From assembly GCA_945873855.1 (NCBI GenBank), contig CAMCEN010000002.1, forward strand, positions 98,140 to 162,139: 64,000 nt of DNA. The letters run 5' to 3'. Made by a program: the position numbers and the translations under genes. This stretch comes from an uncultured Campylobacter sp. Its GTDB lineage: Bacteria; Campylobacterota; Campylobacteria; Campylobacterales; Campylobacteraceae. Shown here one piece after another: positions 7,994 through 19,000 of the stretch. Below the pieces are notes generated by a model. The model did not search any database. It saw only the letters and a program-made list of their open reading frames with translations, and was not told the origin of the DNA. Position 1 is the first letter of the stretch; every line of letters begins with the position of its first letter.

Positions 7994-9301
7994 TCACAAA
8001 ATCACACTAAATATTAAAGCGCCGATCACCAAAGGTATGTTAAAAAACAAAAATGTTGGCACGCAGGTATCATAGATGTGGCTGTGCTGAGAGTCAGCAT
8101 TTAGTCCAGAAGTAGGTCCTAAGGTGCTATCGCTTGCTGGGCTGCCAGCATCACCAAGCGCTGCGGCAATGCCAATTAGCAGTATCGTAGCCTCTACGCT
8201 AAATCCAAGGCTCTGGCAAAGTGGTACATAAATCACCGCTAGTATCGGTATAGTGCCAAAGCTAGATCCTATACCCATAGTAACCAGTAGGCCCACGCCA
8301 AGCATAATGATAGCCCCGCCTAGCTTGCCACCAGCAAACAAGCTAGCTACATTTACTAGCTCTTCTATGCCACCAGTGCTTTTTAGCACCGCTGCAAAGC
8401 CACCAGCGATTAGTATCACAAAGGCTACAAAGCTCATTATAGTAAGGCCTTTTAGCATAACATCATCGATGTGTTTATAGCTAATGCCTCCAAAAATAAT
8501 CATAAAAATAATGCCAAAAAAGCCGCCTAGCGCCATAGAATTCGTATAAAGCTGAACGCCCAAAGCCACAGCAAGTCCGCCTAAAATCGCCCATTCTTTA
8601 GGGCGCATTTTAAGCTCGGTTTTATCCTTATGCTCTTGCTGGCTTTGCTTGTCTAGGGCGCGGTGCTCATAGACCCTTGGCTTGCGGTAGAAAAAAACTG
8701 CCAAAATAAGCCCAACAAGCATACTAACCCCACCTATCCACATAACAGAGCTAATATCGCTAATGCTAACATCCACGCCGTTACTGGCAAGATTGTCCTT
8801 TATAATCGTGTGAAAAATAAGCCCAAAACCCACGCTAAGACTAACATAAGGCGCCTTTAGCCCAAAGGTTAGCGCACAAGCAATCGCTCGCCTGTCAATT
8901 TTAAGCGAGTTAAAAAGTGCTAGAAGTGGCGGGATAAGCACGGGGATAAAGGCTATGTGAATAGGCACGATATTTTGCGAACAGCACGCCACACCAGCGA
9001 TAGCAAAAATGAGCCAAGTGCGCTTTTTGCTTAGATAGTGGCTGATCTTTGTTATGATGATATCAGCTAGGTTTGAGTGCCAAATAGCAACCGCAAGGGC
9101 TCCAAGCAAAATATAGCTAAGTGCGGTCTCAAGGTTTGCGCTCATGCCAGAAATGAGCGTGCTAGCAGTCGCTTCTATGCTAGCACCGCTAAGCACGCCA
9201 GCAAGCAAGGCTGAGGCGATGATAGCCAAAATCACATTAAAGCGAAGAAGGCAAAGCACACACATAAGCAACACGCTAAGAACTACAGGATTTGTAAGCA
9301 T
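7994..9301 (-). CDS. Na+/H+ antiporter family membrane transporter (YuiF/NhaC-like)
   Basis: A 435-residue protein with about 11-12 hydrophobic segments and a central cytoplasmic charged loop (HRALDKQSQQEHKDK, about residue 215). The C-terminal GDAGSPASDSTLGPTSGLN block and the GIGSSFGTIPILAV block match the Na_H_antiporter group that also includes B. subtilis YuiF, which has been linked to histidine uptake. Substrate cannot be decided from sequence; sodium/proton exchange or amino-acid transport are the candidates. It sits alone between repeat-filled gaps, and its neighbours hemN and argF give no clue. Confidence 0.8.
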   Translation of the reverse strand: MLTNPVVLSVLLMCVLCLLRFNVILAIIASALLAGVLSGASIEATASTLISGMSANLETALSYILLGALAVAIWHSNLADIIITKISHYLSKKRTWLIFAIAGVACCSQNIVPIHIAFIPVLIPPLLALFNSLKIDRRAIACALTFGLKAPYVSLSVGFGLIFHTIIKDNLASNGVDVSISDISSVMWIGGVSMLVGLILAVFFYRKPRVYEHRALDKQSQQEHKDKTELKMRPKEWAILGGLAVALGVQLYTNSMALGGFFGIIFMIIFGGISYKHIDDVMLKGLTIMSFVAFVILIAGGFAAVLKSTGGIEELVNVASLFAGGKLGGAIIMLGVGLLVTMGIGSSFGTIPILAVIYVPLCQSLGFSVEATILLIGIAAALGDAGSPASDSTLGPTSGLNADSQHSHIYDTCVPTFLFFNIPLVIGALIFSVIL

Positions 9302-9892
9302 TTTTGAGCCTTGGTTTGTAAATTTGCTTGTAATTATAGCAGAATTCTAGGAATTCTAGGAATTCTAGAATTCCGTATAAAATTCCGTCATTACGAGGGA
9401 GCAAAGCAGAGGGAACAATCTCGTTTAAAATTCCGTCTAAAATTCCTAAGCCTTGTGTCATCCCCCGACTTGACCCGAGGATCTCATCACAGAGAATTCT
9501 AAAATTCCGTCCAAAATTCCGTCATTGCGAGGGAGCAAAGCAGAGGGAGTAATCTCTAGGAATTCTAGAATTCCGTAAGAATGAATTTAGAATTTCTAGA
9601 GATTGCTTCGCTTCGCTCGCAATGACGAATTTTAGGGAATTCCAGAATTCCCTAAAAAAAGATACCCCCTAACCCCCAGAAAATCTAAAATTCCTAGCAA
9701 TTAAAACTAAAATTCCTAGAGATTGCTTCGGTCGCTTTGCTCCCTCGCAATGACGAATTTTAGGGAATTCTAGAATTCCCTAAAAAAAAGATACCCCCTA
9801 ACCCCCAGAAAATCTAGAATTCCCTAAGGATGAATTTAGAATTTCTAGAGATTGCTTCGCTTCGCTCGCAATGACGCAGGGAATTCTAGATT
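9302..9892. repeat. 591-bp repeat field with R1, R2, R3 and R4, including a duplicated composite unit
   Basis: No gene is supported here. Perfect R1 copies lie at 9359, 9559 and 9764. R2 copies run + at about 9388 and 9520 and minus at about 9598, 9719 and 9848. An imperfect R3 hairpin is at 9456-9485. R4 (CCCCCTAACCCCC) occurs near 9665 and 9793. The segment about 9597-9691 is repeated at about 9718-9813 in the same order, R2(minus)-R1-R4, with the R2 core changed, so this composite duplicated as a unit. Open frames across the area are built from repeat sequence. Confidence 0.9.
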
Positions 9893-10723
9893 TTATTCTC
9901 CAGCAATAAAGCTTGTCATATCCACAAAAAGATTTGGATGTTCTTGCTTGATTTTAGCAATTAGCTTCTCAAGGTCTGGTTCTTTGGCAAAATTACCGCG
10001 CGCTAGCTCGTCCATCGCCACACGCCAAACATCACCAAAATCAATAGGCATATGCTGCCAAATGCTGCGCTCCAAGCGTAGCTCAAAGCTTTCTTTTTGA
10101 GCTGTGCGTAACATGCGAAAAACCATATCCAAAATCTCAGCTGGCATAAATATATAAGGCTCTTCGTTTTTTATCGCAAACCACGGAGATTTAAAGTTTT
10201 TCGTGCCATTTACGATGCGAACTCTAAGCTCATTTGAGCTAACTTCTTCTATATCAAAAGTGATGCGCTCTCTATCGCTGATGCCAAGAGTGTGGCTTAT
10301 GTTTTCAATGATTTTTAGCGAGTTTATGAGCTTTTTGCTAGTGGAGTCGCTTTTTGCTAGTTCTGTGCTTTTTTGCTTGTTAGTTTTTTTTACGCTATCA
10401 AAAGCCTGAGCGCTACTTGCTTTTTGGCTTTTGGGGCTAGTTTTTTCTGTCATACTTTGGCGTTTGGCTTTGGCAGGATTTTGCCTAGGTGTGATTTTTG
10501 GCTTTTTTAGCTCTTCATTTTCCACGCTAGTAGGCAAGCCAAAAGTGCTAGTTAGAGCCCCTATATTCTCAGCTTTTTTAGCAGCTCTTTTGCTCTCAGT
10601 TTTGCTAGCTGGCTTTTTAGTAGCAGTTTTTGTGGCTGTTTTAGTAGCAGGCTTTTTAACAGTAGTTTTAGCTGCTGTTTTAGCGGCTGTTTTAACAGCA
10701 GTTTTTGTAGTTTTTTCGCTCAT
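9893..10723 (-). CDS. Basic protein with histone-H1-like Lys/Ala/Thr-rich N-terminus
   Basis: A 276-residue protein if started at the ATG preceded by AGGTG; a longer frame upstream lies inside argF and is unlikely. Residues about 1-60 are a repetitive KTAVKTAAKT / KKPATKTATK tract like bacterial H1-like nucleoid proteins, residues 60-135 are polar, and a folded C-terminal region follows (about 135-276, with GDVWRVAMDELARGNF). C. jejuni has an uncharacterised gene at the same place between hemN and argF. The start codon is 4 bases after the argF stop, implying co-translation. Function unknown; DNA or RNA binding by the tail is an inference. Confidence 0.75.
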   Translation of the reverse strand: MSEKTTKTAVKTAAKTAAKTTVKKPATKTATKTATKKPASKTESKRAAKKAENIGALTSTFGLPTSVENEELKKPKITPRQNPAKAKRQSMTEKTSPKSQKASSAQAFDSVKKTNKQKSTELAKSDSTSKKLINSLKIIENISHTLGISDRERITFDIEEVSSNELRVRIVNGTKNFKSPWFAIKNEEPYIFMPAEILDMVFRMLRTAQKESFELRLERSIWQHMPIDFGDVWRVAMDELARGNFAKEPDLEKLIAKIKQEHPNLFVDMTSFIAGE

Positions 10724-10727
10724 TTTT

Positions 10728-11651
10728 TCACCTATTTTGATCGCACCAGACCATGATGCCTTTTTGGGCGTGAAGGCGGTTTTCAGCCTCAGCAAATATC
10801 TCATCAGCGTGGCTTTCAAACACCTCTTCGCTCATCTCATATCCACGATACGCTGGCAAGCAGTGTAAAAACACGCTTTTTTTGCCACTCATCGCCATTA
10901 GCTTGCTATCTATACAAAAGCCCTTAAAATCAGCGATGCGCCCTTCTTTTTCATCTTCTTGCCCCATTGAAATCCAAGTATCAGTTACTACTACATCAGC
11001 GTTTTTTATAGCTTCTTTTGGCTCATTGCTTAGGCTGATTTTTGCGCCACTTTGCTTTGCCCAGCTCTGCGCCATTTCAAGCACTGCGCTACTTGGCTCG
11101 TAGCCTTTTGGCGTAGCGATTGCTAGCTCAAATCCTAGCTTGCCAGCAGCTTCAATGAAGCTATTTGTCATATTATTTCCATCGCCTATGTAGCACATTT
11201 TCATCTTTTCTATATTTAGGCCAAGCTCTTGTAAGGTTAGTAAATCAGCCATGACTTGAACCGGATGAAAATCATCGCTAAGCCCGTTTATCACAGGCAC
11301 GCCTGAGTATTTGGCAAGCTCTTCAAGGTCGCTTTGTTTATAGACGCGCGCCATTATCATATCCACCATGCGACCAAGCACACGCGCAGTATCTTTTACT
11401 GGCTCACCTCGCCCTAGCTGGATATCCCTTGAGCTAAGAAAAAGCGGATGCCCGCCAAGCTCAATCATACCAACCTCAAAGCTAACTCTCGTTCTAGTTG
11501 AGCTTTTTTCAAAAATCATAGCTAATTTTTGATCTTTTAAATAAGGCTTAAATTCCCTTGCCTTAGCTTCTTTTTTTATCTTGCTAGCAAGCTCTAAAAT
11601 GCCTAAAATTTCGGCCTTGCTAATATCTGCGAAGTTTAAAAAATGTCTCAT
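10728..11651 (-). CDS. argF: Ornithine carbamoyltransferase
   Basis: A 307-residue enzyme that makes citrulline from ornithine and carbamoyl phosphate in arginine synthesis. Carbamoyl-phosphate-binding [10 protein letters not shown] (about residue 50), [21 protein letters not shown] and ornithine-side [10 protein letters not shown] are all present, and the length is normal. The stop codon sits just before the ribosome-binding site and start of the H1-like gene, so they form an operon. About 110 bases separate it from hemB. Confidence 0.97.
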   Translation of the reverse strand: MRHFLNFADISKAEILGILELASKIKKEAKAREFKPYLKDQKLAMIFEKSSTRTRVSFEVGMIELGGHPLFLSSRDIQLGRGEPVKDTARVLGRMVDMIMARVYKQSDLEELAKYSGVPVINGLSDDFHPVQVMADLLTLQELGLNIEKMKMCYIGDGNNMTNSFIEAAGKLGFELAIATPKGYEPSSAVLEMAQSWAKQSGAKISLSNEPKEAIKNADVVVTDTWISMGQEDEKEGRIADFKGFCIDSKLMAMSGKKSVFLHCLPAYRGYEMSEEVFESHADEIFAEAENRLHAQKGIMVWCDQNR

Positions 11652-11764
11652 AGTAAGCCTTTTAGTTTATAATCATTGTCTTTTAACTCATTTAAAATTT
11701 GAAAATTATTAGAAAAAATAATTTTCATTCGCCACTTGCTTTTTTGTGTAGCTGCGTGCTAAAA

Positions 11765-12727
11765 CTACAAAATTTTTGCCACTTCTTTTGCGTGATAGCT
11801 TATTATCATATCAGCTCCGGCTCTTTTTATGCCTAGCAGGGTCTCCATCATCACTTTTTCATAATCAATCACGCCAAGTTTAGCCCCAGCTTTTAATAAA
11901 GCATACTCGCCACTTACATTATACGCACAAAGCGGCAGCAAGCTATGCTCTTTTATATCACGGATGATGTCTAAAAAAGCAAGTGCTGGTTTTACCATTA
12001 AAATATCAGCGCCCTGAGCTTCATCTTCTAGGCTCTCTCTTATTGCCTCAAGGCGGTTTGCGCTATCCATTTGATAGCTTTTTCTATCCCCAAAGCTTGG
12101 GGCTGACTGCGCCACATCACGAAATGGACCATAATAAGCACTAGCAAACTTCGTAGAATACGCCATCACAGGCAAGTTCTCAAAGCCACCCTTATCCAAA
12201 GCCTCCCGCAAACAAGTAATAATTCCATCCATCATACCACTTGGTGCTATCATATCTGCGCCGTTTTTTGCGTGGATTAGGGCTTGTTTTGCGCTGATTT
12301 CTAGCGTGGCGTCATTATTCACGGAGCTTTCACCCAGAATTCCGCAGTGTCCGTGGTCTGTATATTCACAAAAGCAAAGATCAGTAATAACAAGCAAAGA
12401 GCTGCCAAACTCAGCCTTTATAGCCCTTAGCGTGCGAGCAATTATCCCATCATTACTTAGAGCGTCACTGCCTACGCTGTCTTTTAAGCTTGGAATTCCA
12501 AAAAGCAAAATGCTTTTTATCCCAAGGCTTTTTAGCTCGCAGCATTCTTTTAAAATCTCATCAATGCTAAGCTGGAAAACGCCTGGCATGCTTGCTATTT
12601 CATTTCTTACGCCCTCTCCTTCAACCACAAAAAGCGGATAAATAAAATTATCCAAATCAAGTCTAGTCTCACGCACTAAATCACGCAGCAAAGGATTTAG
12701 CCTAGTTCTGCGAAGTCTATTAAACAT
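11765..12727 (-). CDS. hemB: Delta-aminolevulinic acid dehydratase (porphobilinogen synthase)
   Basis: A 320-residue enzyme that condenses two aminolevulinates to porphobilinogen. The Schiff-base lysines are visible in [13 protein letters not shown] and [10 protein letters not shown], and the metal site [14 protein letters not shown] keeps the three cysteines of the zinc-dependent class. Length is normal. Its closeness to hemN supports a heme-supply region; this matches the hemN-argF-hemB order of C. jejuni. The gap to the motE-like gene on its left is only 37 bases wide and includes an imperfect R1 half. Confidence 0.97.
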   Translation of the reverse strand: MFNRLRRTRLNPLLRDLVRETRLDLDNFIYPLFVVEGEGVRNEIASMPGVFQLSIDEILKECCELKSLGIKSILLFGIPSLKDSVGSDALSNDGIIARTLRAIKAEFGSSLLVITDLCFCEYTDHGHCGILGESSVNNDATLEISAKQALIHAKNGADMIAPSGMMDGIITCLREALDKGGFENLPVMAYSTKFASAYYGPFRDVAQSAPSFGDRKSYQMDSANRLEAIRESLEDEAQGADILMVKPALAFLDIIRDIKEHSLLPLCAYNVSGEYALLKAGAKLGVIDYEKVMMETLLGIKRAGADMIISYHAKEVAKIL

Positions 12728-12772
12728 TTTTGCTCCTTTTTATAATTATAGCAAAGGGAATTCTAAAACTCC

Positions 12773-13397
12773 CTAGTTTGCGCTAGCATTTTCATCGCCA
12801 TTTTGCGCTATATTTTGCGCTGAATTATCTTTGCTAGCATTTTCATCAAAAATCTTGCCTTCTTTTATAAGATTTGTTAGCTCCACAGCCTTAGCAGCGT
12901 CCATTTTAGCTAGCACGGCTGAGATTTTCTTTGCTTCCATGCGGTATAGTAGCTTTGCAGCGTCTGTGGCATCCATAGCGCCAAGCACCTCAGCGATTTT
13001 GCCATCTTTCATTTTTACATAGGCTTCAAGCATTTTGTCGTTATTGCCCTTTTTTAGCTCGTTTAAAATCGCTTCATTTTTGGCTAGCATATCGGCTACT
13101 TTTGCCTCGCTTTTAGCATTTGCCTCACTTATATTTTGCTCTTTTTGAGCAATTAGCGCAAGTGTGGCATTTAGCTCGGCTTCTTTGGCTAAAAGCTGAG
13201 CTTGGCGCTCATTAAATAGCCGTTTTGTAGCCTCCCTGTAGCTATCAAGCTCTGATTTTGCGGCTTCTAGTTTTTCATATTCGCTTAAAATCTGCTCCCT
13301 TTTTTGAGCTGTGATAATCTGCTCATCTGCGCCAAAACTAAAACTAAAAGCACAAAATAACAAAAATAATCTAGAATTCCCCAAATTAAAAAACACC

Positions 13398-13408
<11 letters not shown>
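12773..13408 (-). CDS. MotE-like periplasmic flagellar-associated protein (MgtE_N-type C-terminal domain)
   Basis: A 211-residue protein beginning MSFKVFFNLG with a signal peptide (about residues 1-27, cleavage near SFGA). I chose this start because AAGGAA lies 9 bases upstream; the longer frame would start inside fliJ. Residues about 30-115 form a coiled coil rich in E, K and A. The C-terminal part (about 120-185, VLGAMDATDAAKLLYRM then VLAKMDAAKAVELTN) is the helical repeat seen in MotE and MgtE N domains. A homologue sits at the same place before fliJ in C. jejuni. A role in motor or export support is inferred. The tail ENASAN/NAQNGDENAS is polar. Confidence 0.78.
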
Positions 13409-15192
<1,784 letters not shown>

Positions 15193-16035
15193 CTAGAATT
15201 CCTTTGTCAAACTCTCTATTAAATTATCACAATGCACAGCAAAACCTGCGCAAGTAAGAGCTTCTATCTCATACACGCCACCACTTGCTAAAATGCTATT
15301 TTCTTTTAAAAATCTAAAAAACAGCCCCTCATAATAGCGCATTTTTGAGTAATAAATAGGCGCATAAACAGCGTTTTTATAGTCTTTGCCAAGGCTAAGC
15401 ATAAGCTCTAAGCTATCTTTTAGCTCTGCTGGGACTAGGCTTAGAAGTGCTTTTATATCGCTTTTTGTGCTGGCTTTAGCAAGACTGCTTAGCCAAGGGA
15501 TATTTTTAGCTAGCAAAATCTCTATGCGACCTTGTTCAAACACGCTCATATCAAGCCCTAAAAGCTCGCATAAAATATGCGGAATTCTCATATTTGAAAT
15601 CTGTAAATGTGTGCTAAGCTCAAGCTTAGAAAGTAGCTCATCAGCAATGCTCACACAAAGCCCAAGCTCACTGCTGCCAAGCAGCTCAGCGCCGATTTGA
15701 TAAAATTCCGTGCTAGGATAGCAAAAAACAGGCTGGATATAAAACCACTTGCTCTGATTTTGCCCTTTTAGACGGCGCGTGGCTATACGAACGACATCAA
15801 TGGTAGAATCACCCCTTAGGCTTACTTCATGATTGCTCTCATCGCTTAGGCGAAGTAGCTTTTGCTCTTTTAGCCCAAAGCGCTGATGATAGCTAAAAAA
15901 CGGCGTGATAATCTCGCTAAAGCCCTTTTCTTCTAAAAGCTCACTAGCAAGTCTTTCAATGCGCCTTTTTATCTTTGCGCTTTTGCCAAAATACAGCCTT
16001 GAGCCGCTGGGAATTTCATGCTCGTATATTTGCAT
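15193..16035 (-). CDS. hisZ: ATP phosphoribosyltransferase regulatory subunit-like protein (HisZ family)
   Basis: A 280-residue protein resembling the catalytic core of class II aminoacyl-tRNA synthetases: RIERLASELLEEKGFSEIITP is motif 1, and VVRIATRRL with WFYIQPVFCYPS is motif 2. HisZ proteins are HisRS paralogues that activate short-form HisG. C. jejuni HisG is the long form that does not need HisZ, so a different regulatory or tRNA-like role is possible. AGGAG lies upstream of the ATG, which directly follows the stop of the large GGDEF gene. The final bases overlap an R1 copy: the last residues LTKEF and the stop are part of the repeat. Confidence 0.75.
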   Translation of the reverse strand: MQIYEHEIPSGSRLYFGKSAKIKRRIERLASELLEEKGFSEIITPFFSYHQRFGLKEQKLLRLSDESNHEVSLRGDSTIDVVRIATRRLKGQNQSKWFYIQPVFCYPSTEFYQIGAELLGSSELGLCVSIADELLSKLELSTHLQISNMRIPHILCELLGLDMSVFEQGRIEILLAKNIPWLSSLAKASTKSDIKALLSLVPAELKDSLELMLSLGKDYKNAVYAPIYYSKMRYYEGLFFRFLKENSILASGGVYEIEALTCAGFAVHCDNLIESLTKEF

Positions 16036-19000
16036 TTACTCTCCTGATATTAGGTTTATGAGCCTGTTTTGCTCGTTTATGATCTGCTGTTTGATTGCGC
16101 TGATGTCTATATTTTCATCAGCTTTTAGTGTGGTTTTAAGCTTTAGGGTGTTTTTGATTATTTCATTTGCATCATCACAAACAAAAGCTAAATCCTCATC
16201 TTGCGCTTCACGCAAGCTAGCAAAGGCATTTTCATACTCATTTTTGTTAAATAATTTTAGGTTTTTGTCATTTATTAGCTGCAAGATACTCTCAAGCTCA
16301 TAAGACATAAATATCAAAAATTTAAACAAATTCATCATGCTTTCTTTGCTTTTTGAATCACTGCTAGCAAGTTGTGTGAAAATATTTTCTTTTTTTGATA
16401 GTTCAAGGGTAGCTTTATTAAGCTCCCCACCACTAACAGCCGGATATATAAAATCACCTGTCATAAACTCAAATCCTATCAAAGAAAGAATTTTAAAGAT
16501 TTGAGCATTTTCTACATTTTTGGTACAAAGAATTTTATTTTCAGCCTTACAAGTAGCTAACATATCGCTTAGCTTGTCTATGATACCAAGTTCTTTTAAT
16601 AGCCCTTTTGTATAAGCTCTAGTTACACGCATATTGCTTACTTTTAGCTCGCTTGCTAGCTCTATTGTCTTCTCATCTAGCTCATCTACCATAAAATCAA
16701 TGCCAAACTCTTTATATCTATTTACCACCTCATTTACTTCGTTTGCAGGATTTCTCATAGTAAAGATATCATTAACTAGAATTCTCATATTACCAAGGTA
16801 TTTATCCTTAGCAAATTCTTTAAACTTTCTATAAAAAGCATTTGAGTTTAGCTGAGATATAGGGATGTTTATATAAATATTTACATCATATAACCCATCT
16901 TTTCTAAATGCTTCATAAGCAGATTTTATAATCCAGATATTTAGGTCTACAAACCAGTATTTTTGGCTTAGCAAGTTTGAAAGATCGCTTGCACTTAGTT
17001 TGGTTTTAGTATCTTTTAGATTTATATTAACTTCAAAAGCAGACACTTTTTTTCTTGCTATATCATAAATTGGCTGATAAATAACGATAAAGTTTTCTTC
17101 ATCAAAGGTCTCAAAGCGAGAAAGCAGGTCTTTATACTCTTTAAATATCATAGCACTAGTATCGTTAAACTCATAATAGCGGTTTTTGCCAGCAAGTTTG
17201 GCTTGATACATAGCCCAATCAGCTTGTTCTAATAAAATATCAGTATCTACAATATTGCTTTGCGGATAGTAAGTTATTCCTATGGTTGCGCCTATGTAGA
17301 CATTGTAATTACCTATAATAAAGGCCCTGCCTATGCGGTCAATTATTTCATTTGCTAGCTTGCGGACATCGTTTAGATCATCAAAGTCTTTTATAATAAG
17401 CACAAACTCATCACCACCAAGGCGAGAGACTATATTGCCTTTATGCTCCATTATTGATATCATGTCGTTTTTCTTGTGTACTATGGTTTCTAGTCTATTT
17501 CCTACAAGCTTTAGCACCTCATCGCCACAGTTGTGTCCGTAGGTGTCATTTGCTGCCTTAAAACCATCAAGATCCATAAAAAACAAAGCAAATTTTTTAT
17601 TATTTATGGTAGCTTCTTCTATATTTTCTTCAAGCAGTTTTAGGAACTTTCTTTTATTTGGAAGTCCTGTTAGTGCGTCGTAGTAGGCTATTTTTTCTAG
17701 CTCGTTTTCTTTTTGTTTTAGGTTTGTGATATCAGTTGAGATACCGATATAGTTTGTGATTTTTCCGGTTCTATCACGCACTGCTGAGACACTTAGGATT
17801 TGTGGGAATTCTGTGCCGTCTTTGCGGATATCGTAGATTTCGCCTTTCCAAGAGCCTGTTTTTTCTATAGATTTCCACATGTTTTTAAAGAAATCTTTAT
17901 TATATCTGTTTGAGTTTAGCAGTGTTGGGTGCTCGCCAAGCACTTCAGCTTCGCTATATCCAGTAGTATCTGTAAATGCACTATTTACTTGTATGATATT
18001 TCTTTGCTCATCAGTGATTAGAATGCTTTCTTTTGAGTTATCAAAGATAGTTGCTAGTAGATTTAGTCTGGCTTCTTCTGTTATTTTATCGCTGATGTTT
18101 TCTAGTACGCCTAAGACGACTTCTTTTTCTTCTTCGTCTTTGGTTTTTATCTTAGCAAAGTGCCCTTTAAACTTCAACCACACATCTACTTGTAGCCTTG
18201 AAGTAGCTTTTAGTTCTATATCTATGGTGTGTTTGTGGTTTTTTATGGCTTGTTCGATTTCTTCTATTAGCAAATCTACATAGTTTTTTTCTATGTATTT
18301 TGGCAGGATTTTTGCTGTAAGAGCGGTATTAAGCTTATCTTGTCCTAGCAAGTCAAAAAAGCTAACAGGCAAGTCAAAAAGCCCAGTTTCGACATCGTAT
18401 TGCCACGCCATGAGCGAGCTTCCTTGCAGCTGTTCTCGCTGCAACTCTAAATCGCTTTTTAAAGCTCTTAGTTCTTTATATATGCTTGAAACATCTCTAA
18501 AATACGCATAAGCCCAAATATCCCCACTAGCTCTTTTTTTATCATCTAAAGGCTCAAACCTCATTATATGCCATACTTTTTGTCCATTTTCTCTATTGAT
18601 TTGTAAAACATCATCAATCACAGCATCTGAGTGAGAGTTAAAGTGTCTCTCAAGGTCAGCTAGCTTGCCTTTGTCGCTTATAATATCACTTAAGCGCAAG
18701 GTTTTTTGGATGATATATTCTCTATTATATCCTAGGGTATCTATTATATTTTGCGTTGCGCCGATTACTTCTAGTTTTTTATTTAGGCTTAGGATTAGAC
18801 AAGGCCCTGTTTGTGCTATATTTACCATATCTTTGATCATAGAGTGCAGGCGAATAATATTTGTTAAATCATTTATCACATACACATGAAAAGCCGCTAG
18901 GTCTTTTATCATATGTCCACGGCTAATGCTTACAAATCTGCGCTCGCCAAAGCGAGTTTTATGAACATGAACAACATCAACCGAGTTTGTAAAATCAGCC

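Noticed and set aside
9276..9502. Open frames on both strands (about 60 residues each) in the gap before the antiporter gene
   Set aside because: They consist of R1 and R2 repeat sequence (LEFLEF and GILGIL-type residues), with no ribosome-binding site or family.
9302..9892. Insertion sequence in the repeat fields
   Set aside because: No transposase frame, no terminal inverted repeats of IS type and no target duplication that I can see.
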